A stretch of 13,858 nt of DNA from an uncultured Cytophagaceae bacterium (GTDB taxonomy: Bacteria; Bacteroidota; Bacteroidia; Cytophagales; Spirosomataceae), in the NCBI GenBank assembly GCA_903837305.1, contig CAILUB010000161.1:1-13858 (forward strand). Direction: 5' to 3'. The notes under the pieces were generated by a model, which saw nothing but the letters and a program-made list of their open reading frames with translations, had not been told where the DNA came from and did not search any database. A program made the position numbers and the translations under genes. The first letter of the stretch is position 1. Each line of letters opens with the position of its first letter. Below, in pieces: positions 1 to 6,433 of this stretch.

Positions 1-36
1 AAGTATCGGTATCTGGTATGCTTCTAGGACGTTCAT
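1..36 (-). CDS. Start of a leftward gene, product unknown (partial)
   Basis: An ATG on the minus strand at 36-34 opens a frame of 12 codons (MNVLEAYQIPIL) that runs off the left edge without a stop. The reading is supported by a well-placed Bacteroidota-type promoter upstream on the same strand (TTG at 91-89, 19-base spacer, TAATTTCG at 69-62), which would give a leader of about 20 bases. The peptide vaguely recalls the start of Bacteroidota DUF177/YceD proteins, but 12 residues are too few to name it. The gene call is an inference from the promoter, ATG and open frame together. Confidence 0.42.
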   Translation of the reverse strand, partial: MNVLEAYQIPIL

Positions 37-61
37 TTTCACTCTTGGGTAAAAAAGAATG

Positions 62-91
62 CGAAATTACGAAAATATTCGAAAACAGCAA
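62..91 (-). promoter_or_regulatory. Promoter for the leftward partial gene
   Basis: Read on the minus strand, TTG at 91-89 is followed by 19 bases and TAATTTCG at 69-62. This fits the Bacteroidota primary sigma pattern (TTG/TTTG, about 19-20 bases, TAnnTTTG) with one mismatch in the -7 box. The start of transcription would fall near 57, ahead of the ATG at 36. The -7 box is part of the left arm of the inverted repeat at 62-120. Confidence 0.5.
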
Positions 92-112
92 TAGTTGCGC
101 TGAACAAATTCG

Positions 113-120
113 TAATTTCG
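113..120 (+). promoter_or_regulatory. Possible -7 box for the PAP2/glycosyltransferase pair
   Basis: TAATTTCG at 113-120 matches TAnnTTTG at all but one position. The only TTG upstream (95-97) is 15 bases away, shorter than usual. Transcription would begin at about 124-125, on the ATG itself. The mRNA would then be leaderless, or translation would begin at a later codon such as the GTG at 146. Confidence 0.35.
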
Positions 121-124
121 AGGC

Positions 125-742
125 ATGAAGCATTGGAGTCCGGCTGTGAAAGCTTTTTTAGGGATCTTTATTTTTTACGAAGTACTCGGTTGGTTTTTTG
201 TCAGCGCCTACCAGCGTCTCGATCAGCTTCAGCTCATCAACGGAAATAACTCCCCTCTTGCAGACATGACCTTTCAAGCGTTGACTGCAACGGCTGAAGT
301 CGTTCTGCCTATTTTACTTTTGATTTACTTGTTTCGTTTTCAAAAAGCCTATGCTTTGCCTTATGTCTTTTCGTATGCCTTGTCTACGGGTTTGATTCAG
401 GGATTAAAGCATCTGGTATTTACGGATGCGTTGCGTCCTCTGGCTTATTTTGCTAGTTCCGGTGTTAAATGGCATCTTGTTCCAGGCTTATTGATTAGCG
501 AATACAATTCGATGCCTTCAGGTCACACGGGTGCAGCCTTTTTTATGTTCTTTTGGGTGGCGGTGCTGTTGCGTCGCTGGTTCTGGGGGGCGCTGGCTGG
601 CTTAATGGCCGTGGGTGTTGCTTATTCCAGAGTCTATTTATTTCAACATTTTCCGGTGGATACCCTCGTAGGAGCAGCCATCGGTGTAGGCTCATCAGCC
701 TTATTTTATTCGATTCACTATGCTAAGAGCGGTTCAAAGTAA
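125..742 (+). CDS. PAP2-family membrane phosphatase
   Basis: This is a 205-residue integral membrane protein of the type 2 phosphatidic acid phosphatase superfamily. Two of the three family motifs are intact: PSGH at residues 131-134, and S168-R169 with H175 and D179 (SR-x5-H-x3-D, with the catalytic His). The first motif is odd: K95 is separated from R104-P105 by eight residues, where KxxxxxxRP has six. Hydrophobic stretches near 10-28, 53-70, 78-93, 135-165 and 180-195 indicate about five to six membrane spans. Family members dephosphorylate lipid phosphates such as undecaprenyl pyrophosphate or lipid A. The substrate cannot be told here, but the overlapping glycosyltransferase gene favours a lipid-carrier or lipid A role (inference). 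A GTG at 146 is an alternative start that keeps every span. Confidence 0.88.
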   Translation: MKHWSPAVKAFLGIFIFYEVLGWFFVSAYQRLDQLQLINGNNSPLADMTFQALTATAEVVLPILLLIYLFRFQKAYALPYVFSYALSTGLIQGLKHLVFTDALRPLAYFASSGVKWHLVPGLLISEYNSMPSGHTGAAFFMFFWVAVLLRRWFWGALAGLMAVGVAYSRVYLFQHFPVDTLVGAAIGVGSSALFYSIHYAKSGSK

Positions 743-2333
743 ACCTTACCTTTTCTGGGCGCTCGTGGGAGCGGCAGTCTATATTCCTTTTTTAGGGTCG
801 ACCCATTTGTTCGATTGGGATGAGGTAAATTTTGCGGAGTCTGCCCGGGAGATGATTGTGACGGGGGATTTTTTAAGCGTCCAAATCAACTTTCAACCTT
901 TCTGGGAGAAGCCACCTTTGTTCCTTTGGCTGCAGGCATTGAGTTTTATGACCTTTGATTCGTTCTCAGGTCAATCGGATATTTCGATGGAATTTGCTGC
1001 GCGTTTTCCCAATGCGATCATTGGGATTGTGACACTTTGGGCGCTTCACGCGATTGGGAAGAAGACCTGGGGCGCTAATTTTGGTAATCTATGGGCCTTC
1101 TCTTATTTGGTTGCCATTACACCACATGTGTATGCGAGTTCCGGAATTATCGATCCGCTTTTCAATTTATTGATATTTTTAGGTGTCTATTTTTTTTCGG
1201 AGTTCTTTCAGGATTCGACGCGCTTTAGAAATGTCCTATTCGCTGGGATTTCGATTGGTTTAGCCTTGTTGACCAAAGGTCCCGCGGCTTTGCTCCTCTG
1301 GGCTTTGACCCTCCTGTTCGTCGGAATTCTGTACCGTTCTCGGGTAAACAAGCGGTTGTTTATGGGGGCGGTGCTTGCGGGATTGATCTCTTTATTTTTC
1401 TTTGTGGCTTGGTATGGTTTGATTGCCTACAAGTTTGGCTGGCAGATCATTGAAGATTTCTTTAGCTACCAGGTACGCTTGATGACTACCGGGGATGCCG
1501 GACATGGTCAGCCGTTTTATTACCATTTTGTGATCTTGTTGATCGGTTGTTTCCCCGTATCTATTTGGGCGGGGGCTCGGTTGTTTCGTTGGGAGCGCGA
1601 GGAATTAGACTTCTCGAACTGGATGAAAGTCTTGTTTTGGGTGGTTTTGATTCTGTTCAGTATTGTGAAGACGAAAATTGTACACTATTCCTCCATGTGT
1701 TGGATTCCGTTGACTTATTTCTCTGCTGTGGTACTGCAAGAATGGCAGGCAGGTGGATTTCGCTTTAATTGGAAGTACAACACGGCGATCGGCTTTGTGG
1801 GATTACTTTTAGCAATGGTGTTAACGGCGGTTCCATTGATAGGCCAAAACGTGGGCCTCATCGCTCCCTACATCAAAGACGTATTTGTTCAAGGGAATTT
1901 GCAGGCGCCGGTGTATTGGGCAGGATGGGAATTTTTGATCGGTGTTGCGTTTGCGGCTGTTGTGATTTATTACTTGTTGACAAAGAAGTTGCATACCTTA
2001 ATGGCAGCTTCGCTAGTGACGATTATGGCTTATATGGCGATAGTTGTGCCTAAAATTGAAGGATATACGCAAGCTACTGTGATTGATTTTTATATCGCGA
2101 AAGCTGGTCAAAAAGTCTACATCGAACCCATCGGATTCAAGTCCTACGCGCACCTTTTGTATTTTCAAAAGCCCGCAGGGAGTCCCGCGGGCGATGAATT
2201 ATTGACGGCGAAAAAGCTGGATAGACCGGCTTATTTCATTCTGAAAGCGGATGCAGAGGATAAATTCAAATACCACCCGAACTTAATCTTCCTAAAAGAA
2301 GAGAATGGATTTTTATTTTACAAGCACCGCTAA
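720..2333 (+). CDS. ArnT/GT39-type integral membrane glycosyltransferase
   Basis: This 537-residue GT-C-fold enzyme has a periplasm-facing catalytic loop after the first membrane span: D32-W-D34-E35, then the ARE segment at 42-44, then the E63-KPP-66 motif, as in ArnT and PMT relatives. Numerous hydrophobic helices follow up to about residue 445, and a short soluble C-terminal tail ends the protein. Such enzymes move a sugar from a polyprenyl-phosphate donor to lipid A, protein or another acceptor; the acceptor is not evident. The gene begins inside the PAP2 gene, overlapping by 23 bases in another frame, so the two are probably co-transcribed and translationally coupled. The PAP2 partner could recycle the lipid carrier (inference). 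It ends 3 bases from the convergent ndk stop. Confidence 0.88.
   Translation: MLRAVQSKPYLFWALVGAAVYIPFLGSTHLFDWDEVNFAESAREMIVTGDFLSVQINFQPFWEKPPLFLWLQALSFMTFDSFSGQSDISMEFAARFPNAIIGIVTLWALHAIGKKTWGANFGNLWAFSYLVAITPHVYASSGIIDPLFNLLIFLGVYFFSEFFQDSTRFRNVLFAGISIGLALLTKGPAALLLWALTLLFVGILYRSRVNKRLFMGAVLAGLISLFFFVAWYGLIAYKFGWQIIEDFFSYQVRLMTTGDAGHGQPFYYHFVILLIGCFPVSIWAGARLFRWEREELDFSNWMKVLFWVVLILFSIVKTKIVHYSSMCWIPLTYFSAVVLQEWQAGGFRFNWKYNTAIGFVGLLLAMVLTAVPLIGQNVGLIAPYIKDVFVQGNLQAPVYWAGWEFLIGVAFAAVVIYYLLTKKLHTLMAASLVTIMAYMAIVVPKIEGYTQATVIDFYIAKAGQKVYIEPIGFKSYAHLLYFQKPAGSPAGDELLTAKKLDRPAYFILKADAEDKFKYHPNLIFLKEENGFLFYKHR
2167..2192 (-). terminator. Possible intrinsic terminator of ndk, inside the opposing gene
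   Basis: Arms GCCCGC (2171-2176) and GCGGGC (2187-2192) form a GC-rich stem. An inner GGG/CCC pairing (2178-2180 with 2184-2186) extends it around a 3-base loop. Read on the minus strand, the hairpin is followed at once by TTTT (2170-2167), as expected for a terminator about 145 bases past the ndk stop. There is no T-tract on the plus strand side. The hairpin lies in the coding sequence for KPAGSPAGD of the glycosyltransferase. The T-run is short, so efficiency is uncertain. Confidence 0.42.
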
Positions 2334-2336
2334 AAT

Positions 2337-2747
2337 TTAAACTCCTGGGAAGAAGAACGCACCCTCAATAGCTGCATTCTCATTAGAATCTGATCCGTGG
2401 ATCGCATTGGCTTCAATCGATTTGGCAAATAAACGGCGGATAGTGCCCTCTGCAGCTTGAGCTGGGTTTGTGGCTCCTATTAGTGCACGGAAATCCTCCA
2501 CTGCATTCTCTTTCTCTAAAATCATTGGGATGATTTCGCTTTGCGACATGTAATCACACAGGCTTTGATAGAAAGGACGCTCGTTGTGAACCGCGTAAAA
2601 TTGACCGGCTTGTTCAGGAGTCATTTTTAATTTTGTCATCGCAAGAATTTTAAATCCTGCTTTTTCAATTTGTTGAATGATGGGACCAGTATTGCCGTCT
2701 GCAACTGCATCTGGCTTGATCATAGTGAAAGTTCTATTTGTAGGCAT
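2337..2747 (-). CDS. ndk: Nucleoside-diphosphate kinase
   Basis: The product transfers a phosphate from ATP to nucleoside diphosphates through a phospho-histidine. It shows the family N-terminus TNRTFTMIKPDAV with the nucleotide-binding Lys, the NERPFYQSL segment, and the active-site block NAIHGSDS. The active His is residue 117 counted from this start. The length of 136 residues is close to the bacterial norm. I chose the second ATG (2747) over one at 2753 because the mature family start is M-x-TNRTF and the promoter would place the transcript start near 2758, giving a leader of about 10 rather than 4 bases. The gene is divergent from nrnA and convergent with the glycosyltransferase, 3 bases between stops. 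Confidence 0.96.
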   Translation of the reverse strand: MPTNRTFTMIKPDAVADGNTGPIIQQIEKAGFKILAMTKLKMTPEQAGQFYAVHNERPFYQSLCDYMSQSEIIPMILEKENAVEDFRALIGATNPAQAAEGTIRRLFAKSIEANAIHGSDSNENAAIEGAFFFPGV

Positions 2748-2762
2748 TGGCATAATTTTCTA

Positions 2763-2794
2763 CAAATTTATCTCTAACTTTGCGTTCGCCCAAA
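2763..2794 (-). promoter_or_regulatory. ndk promoter
   Basis: Read on the minus strand, TTTG at 2794-2791 is followed by 20 bases and TAAATTTG at 2770-2763, a full match to the Bacteroidota consensus. It predicts a very short ndk leader. A second TAAATTTG at 2798-2791 overlaps the -33 element but has no -33 of its own at the right distance. The nrnA -7 box lies inside the spacer on the other strand. Confidence 0.6.
2775..2782 (+). promoter_or_regulatory. -7 box for the nrnA-FKBP-rdgB operon
   Basis: TAACTTTG is an exact TAnnTTTG match 36 bases before the nrnA ATG and would give a leader of about 30 bases. No good -33 TTG is seen at 19-20 bases upstream. It sits within the spacer of the ndk promoter on the opposite strand, so RNA polymerase probably cannot occupy both at once (inference). 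Confidence 0.42.
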
Positions 2795-2817
2795 TTTATT
2801 TCTGGCAAGCCCATTAT

Positions 2818-3846
2818 ATGACCTCCATCTCTGAGTTAAAAGCCCAACTTATTCCTGGTACGAAAGCCGTGATCACTGCCCATTACAATCCGGATTCGGA
2901 TGCAATTGGCTCTACTCTCGCTTTTCAGGGGTATTTAGCTAAAAAAGGTATTCAGGCAACGGTGGCGGTACCCTCTGCCGTGTCGGCTAATCTAAAGTGG
3001 ATGCCCGGAGCTGCTGATATCTTGGCTTATGACGAGCTGGTTCACAAGGTGCAAATCGATGCCTTAGTGGAGGAAGCTGATTTTATTTTCTGTTTGGATT
3101 TCTCAGGCATCCAAAGATTGCATAATATGGCACCTTTGGTGCGTAAGTCGAGGGCTAAAAAGGTGGTAATTGATCACCACTTGGATCCGGAAGATTTTGG
3201 CGATTATTATTACCATCGAACCGTTGCGGCCTCTACGTGTGAATTAATCTATGATTTAATCCTCGAATGGGGGGATGAAAGTTTGCTAGATCCATCGATA
3301 GGCTCTTGCCTTTATTCAGGTATTATGACCGATACAGGGTCATTCCGACATCCTAATACAACAGCACATGTACATACTGTGGTGGCTGCTCTTATCCGTT
3401 TAGGTGTGAATACAAACGAAGTGCATCGCAAGGTATTTGATTCGTCTAGTATCGATCGTTTGAAGTTTATCGGTCACGTTTTGGGCCAAAGAATGGACTA
3501 CCTACCCGAGTATAATCTGGCATTTATGTGGATTACAGCCGAGGATTTAACAAAATTTAATTCCCAAGCGGGAGATACGGAAGGTATCGTAAATTATGGT
3601 TTACAAATTGCCGGATGTGTTTGGTCAATTCTGATGATTGAGCGTCCTGATGGCGTTAAGCTATCTTTTAGATCAATAGAACCTTTCGCCGTAAATGAAT
3701 TCGCCTCTAAATACTTTGAAGGTGGTGGACATAAGAATGCTTCAGGTGGACGTTTTTCTACGGGAACTTTAAAAGATGCGAAGAAAAAACTAATGGAAGT
3801 GTTACCTTTGTACCTTTCTGAAATTAATCGAGTTAAAAATATCTAA
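2818..3846 (+). CDS. nrnA: DHH/DHHA1 phosphoesterase, NrnA-like nanoRNase/pAp phosphatase
   Basis: This 342-residue cytosolic enzyme belongs to the NrnA branch of the DHH family, which degrades 2-5 nt RNAs and in many members dephosphorylates pAp. The manganese-binding motifs are complete: H22-x3-D26-S-D28 in the NPDSDAIGS block, D94, D119-H120-H121, and D172 in TDTGSF. The DHHA1 substrate-binding motif GGGHKNASGG lies at 302-311. The open frame extends upstream to 2677, but those 47 codons run antisense through the start of ndk and show no family similarity. The ATG at 2818 gives the usual length and places the first motif at residue 22. Only 10 bases separate the stop from the first FKBP gene, so this is probably the first gene of a five-gene operon. 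Confidence 0.93.
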   Translation: MTSISELKAQLIPGTKAVITAHYNPDSDAIGSTLAFQGYLAKKGIQATVAVPSAVSANLKWMPGAADILAYDELVHKVQIDALVEEADFIFCLDFSGIQRLHNMAPLVRKSRAKKVVIDHHLDPEDFGDYYYHRTVAASTCELIYDLILEWGDESLLDPSIGSCLYSGIMTDTGSFRHPNTTAHVHTVVAALIRLGVNTNEVHRKVFDSSSIDRLKFIGHVLGQRMDYLPEYNLAFMWITAEDLTKFNSQAGDTEGIVNYGLQIAGCVWSILMIERPDGVKLSFRSIEPFAVNEFASKYFEGGGHKNASGGRFSTGTLKDAKKKLMEVLPLYLSEINRVKNI

Positions 3847-3856
3847 AATCTATATC

Positions 3857-4696
3857 ATGCGTAAACAACTAGCAGTAATATTTGTAGCGGCACTGGCACT
3901 AGCTTCGTGTAACAAAGTCGAAGTAATAGAGGGTGTTAAAATCCAAAAACATGAACATGACGACGCTGCTCCTAATTTAAAAGAAGGGGATATCATCACG
4001 TTTGATTTAGTGATTAAAAATGAGGCTGATTCTGTCATTAAGGATTCTCGTAAAGAAGGTAAGCCTTTGCAAGATTTAGTGCCACCTATGCCAATCCCAG
4101 GCACATTTAAAGGTTCATTTGAGAATGGTTTACGTTTATTAGCCGTTGGCGATAGTGCTACGATCTTCGTTCCTGTAGATAGTTTATTCAAAGATGGTCA
4201 ACAACAGATTCCTCCTTTCTTAAAGCGCGGAACAGATGTTCGTTTCATTGTCAAAATCAAAAAATCGCAAACACGCGCAGAATTTGAGAAGGAAATGAAA
4301 AAGTTAGCAGCTGAGCAAATGGGTAAAGATTCTCAATCAATTGATGGATTTATCGCTAGTACAGGTAAGAAGTTCACTAAAACGGCCTCTGGTCTTTATG
4401 TGGCTATTTCTAACCCAGGTGCAGGTGAAAGTCCTAAAATGGGAGAATCATGGGAGGTGAATTATATTGGTTCTTTTTTAGATGGTAAAGAATTTGATAA
4501 AGGGGCAGCTGTCACTCTACCTCCAGTGGGACAATTAGTTCCAGGATTTAACGAAGCGATGATGTTATTGAAAAAAGGGGGTAAAGGAATGTTTATTATT
4601 CCTTCTTCTTTAGGATATGGTATTCAAGGTGCACCTCCCCGTATTCCTGCAGATGCTATTTTAGTATTTGAATTAGAAATATTGTCTAAGAAATAA
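3857..4696 (+). CDS. FKBP-type peptidyl-prolyl isomerase lipoprotein, first of three
   Basis: The 279-residue protein starts with a lipoprotein signal peptide ending in LASC, so Cys18 is the predicted lipid anchor. Two FKBP-like domains follow. The N-terminal one (about 40-137) is degenerate, lacking the YxG and GYG signatures. A Lys/Glu-rich helical linker spans about 138-165. The C-terminal domain (about 175-279) keeps the usual FKBP pocket residues: Y203, F213-D214, V228 and G230-F231, Y254 in SSLGYG, I263 and F271. It should assist folding of exported proteins at a membrane. Bacteroidota have a gliding-motility FKBP lipoprotein, GldI, and this could be a relative; the sequence alone does not prove it. 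It lies 10 bases after nrnA and 4 bases before the next FKBP gene. Confidence 0.9.
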   Translation: MRKQLAVIFVAALALASCNKVEVIEGVKIQKHEHDDAAPNLKEGDIITFDLVIKNEADSVIKDSRKEGKPLQDLVPPMPIPGTFKGSFENGLRLLAVGDSATIFVPVDSLFKDGQQQIPPFLKRGTDVRFIVKIKKSQTRAEFEKEMKKLAAEQMGKDSQSIDGFIASTGKKFTKTASGLYVAISNPGAGESPKMGESWEVNYIGSFLDGKEFDKGAAVTLPPVGQLVPGFNEAMMLLKKGGKGMFIIPSSLGYGIQGAPPRIPADAILVFELEILSKK

Positions 4697-4700
4697 TTGA

Positions 4701-5546
4701 ATGAAAGTTTTCGGATTCTTATTTGTTGCCTTTTTTACGTTTTCCTGTCTATCTGATATCGCCTATGAAGATGACGTGAAAGCTTCTGAAAATGAAAAAC
4801 AGATTTTAGCCTATTTTGCTTCTCAAAGCCAAAATCCAACCGCTTTAGCGAATGGAGGTTATTATTTTGTTACTAAGTCGAATCCATCAGGAGAATTAGC
4901 GTCCAAAGGTGACTCACTTTTTGTACATTATGAGTTCTCGAACCTGGCAACAGGTAAGGTGCTAGATAGTACAGATAGGGCGGCTAATTCTCCTTATTTC
5001 TTTCGCTATGGTTTTGGAAACCCAATTTTCGTCAATTTAATGACAGCCTTGCGAGAGGGAGAACAAGCCACCCTAATTTTACCCGGAACGGCGCAAGCTT
5101 TTCCTGATTTGCCGGCGTACACCCCTCTACTGGTGAAGGTGAAATCATACGTCGTTCGTACGCAAGATGATTTGATACGCGAATTCATCACACAGTATAA
5201 GTATTCTGTTACGGAAGCCCAAACGGATGGGTTGCGTTATATTCGCTTAAAGGCGGGTACTGGCGACATTCCAGCATCAGGGAAAATCGTAAAAGTTAAA
5301 TACACAGGGCGCTTCTTAAATACCAAGGCTTTTGACGGAAATATGTCTAGTTCGGATAGTTTAAGTGTAACAATCGGTGGAACAGAAACAGTTAAAGGCT
5401 TCCAAAAAGGTATTGAGAAAATGCGTCTAGGAGAAAAAGCAGTCCTTATTTTTCCATCCTCATTAGGATATGGAGCTGCGGGTAATGCTAGTATTCCTGG
5501 AAACACTCCTTTATTTTTCGAAGTTTATATCGCTAAAATTCAATAA
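4701..5546 (+). CDS. FKBP-type peptidyl-prolyl isomerase lipoprotein, second of three
   Basis: The 281-residue lipoprotein has a hydrophobic signal peptide ending in FTFSC (Cys16), followed by an acidic stretch (YEDD at 22-25). The N-terminal FKBP-like domain (about 52-153) keeps HYEFSN and LDS elements but has LPGTAQAFPD where an active domain has the SSLGYG loop, so it is probably inactive. The C-terminal domain (about 176-281) is well preserved, with Y201-TG, F211-D212, V231 and G233-F234, SSLGYG with Y257, and I265. It is predicted to be periplasmic or surface-exposed and to isomerise prolyl bonds or act as a chaperone. Intergenic gaps are 4 bases upstream and 2 bases downstream, so it is certainly in the same transcript. 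It is a diverged tandem paralogue of its two neighbours. Confidence 0.9.
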   Translation: MKVFGFLFVAFFTFSCLSDIAYEDDVKASENEKQILAYFASQSQNPTALANGGYYFVTKSNPSGELASKGDSLFVHYEFSNLATGKVLDSTDRAANSPYFFRYGFGNPIFVNLMTALREGEQATLILPGTAQAFPDLPAYTPLLVKVKSYVVRTQDDLIREFITQYKYSVTEAQTDGLRYIRLKAGTGDIPASGKIVKVKYTGRFLNTKAFDGNMSSSDSLSVTIGGTETVKGFQKGIEKMRLGEKAVLIFPSSLGYGAAGNASIPGNTPLFFEVYIAKIQ

Positions 5547-5548
5547 GT

Positions 5549-6433
5549 ATGTTGAAGTATATCTTTTTTATTTTTTCATTTTTTGTGGTTTTATCAAGTT
5601 GTTCCGTTGAAAATGTTGCCGATCAAGAGCAAAATAATGACGAAGCAGACATTCAAAGTTATATCACTCAAAATAAATTAGCGAATATGCTGAAGACGGC
5701 AGATGGGATGTATTATTCTATCAAGCCATCTGGAGGAACTAAAGCAGCTGTTGCTAATGATTTAGTCACGTTAAGCTATAAGCTTTATCTGCTTGATGGG
5801 ACTTTAATTGATTCGACTAATGCACCGGCTAAACAGTTTAAATCCATCGTTTATGGAGTCTCACAAACTATTTTTACTCCGATCATTCAATTGATGAAGG
5901 AGGGAGATAAAGGGACATTTTTATTGCCATCCAGTTTAGGTTTTGGTTCAAGTTCAATTGGCAATGTTCCTGCCTATTCCGTGCTTAGAGCAGAAGTGGA
6001 GGTTATTTCTATTCGCACAGAAGCAGAACAGATTACAGAAATGAAAAACCTATATGGTTTTAAAACCCCAGAAACGACAAGCTCTGGTATGGTTTTTGAG
6101 AAAATCCTTGAATCAACCACTGAAACGGCTATAAGTACGGGTAAAACGGTGACCGTAAAATACCTAGGTCGATTAGGCTATGGAACGGTAAAAGTAGATG
6201 CGACTACTAATAAATTAGTTTTTGATTCTAAGTTTGGTGAGGGAGAATTTACATTTATCACAGGTACAAGTCAGGTGATTAAAGGTTTTGAGGAGGCTGT
6301 GTTGAAATTGAAATTAAATGAGAAGGCTAAAGTTATTTTACCAAGTAGCATTGCCTATGGTGCGAATGGTAATGCCACGATACCTGGCTATTCCCCATTG
6401 TACTTTGAAATTGAAGTAGTATTCGTGAAATAA
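5549..6433 (+). CDS. FKBP-type peptidyl-prolyl isomerase lipoprotein, third of three
   Basis: The 294-residue lipoprotein has signal peptide 1-17 with LSSC (Cys18), followed by an Asp/Glu/Gln/Asn-rich segment at about 21-35. Both FKBP domains look better kept than in its neighbours. The N-terminal one (about 52-155) retains SYKLYLLDG, IDST and SSLGFG, with Phe replacing the usual Tyr. The C-terminal one (about 178-294) has Y205, F225-D226, V243 and G246-F247, Y270 in SSIAYG, I278 and F286. It carries an insertion of about 10 residues (around 210-222) between the first strand and the FD motif. The stop overlaps the rdgB start by one base (TAATG), so translation of rdgB is probably coupled to this gene. 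Confidence 0.9.
   Translation: MLKYIFFIFSFFVVLSSCSVENVADQEQNNDEADIQSYITQNKLANMLKTADGMYYSIKPSGGTKAAVANDLVTLSYKLYLLDGTLIDSTNAPAKQFKSIVYGVSQTIFTPIIQLMKEGDKGTFLLPSSLGFGSSSIGNVPAYSVLRAEVEVISIRTEAEQITEMKNLYGFKTPETTSSGMVFEKILESTTETAISTGKTVTVKYLGRLGYGTVKVDATTNKLVFDSKFGEGEFTFITGTSQVIKGFEEAVLKLKLNEKAKVILPSSIAYGANGNATIPGYSPLYFEIEVVFVK

Larger units (their letters stand above)
62..120. repeat. Perfect 12-bp inverted repeat in a divergent promoter region
   Basis: CGAAATTACGAA at 62-73 is matched exactly by its reverse complement TTCGTAATTTCG at 109-120, with 35 bases between the arms. Each arm contains a -7-like box (TAATTTCG) pointing outward. The repeat may simply reflect two mirror-image promoters, or it may be a regulator's binding sites. 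Confidence 0.6.

Noticed and set aside
1547..2053. Open frames of 73 and 94 codons inside the glycosyltransferase gene
   Set aside because: They are in another frame of a clear membrane-protein gene and have no recognisable motif.
2677..2817. 47-codon N-terminal extension of the DHH phosphoesterase
   Set aside because: It runs antisense through the start of ndk and across both promoters. The family length and motif position fit the ATG at 2818.
3803..3810. TACCTTTG, an exact -7 box match inside the end of nrnA, possible internal promoter for the FKBP genes
   Set aside because: No -33 element at the right distance, and a 6-base-defined motif is expected by chance a few times in a window this size.
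3850..4191. 113-codon minus-strand open frame opposite the first FKBP gene
   Set aside because: Antisense shadow of a gene with clear signal peptide and domains; Ser/Thr-rich low-information translation.
3857..6433. Horizontal acquisition of the FKBP triplet
   Set aside because: The base composition is only slightly more AT-rich than neighbours, there are no mobile-element traces, and the genes are fused into a housekeeping operon.
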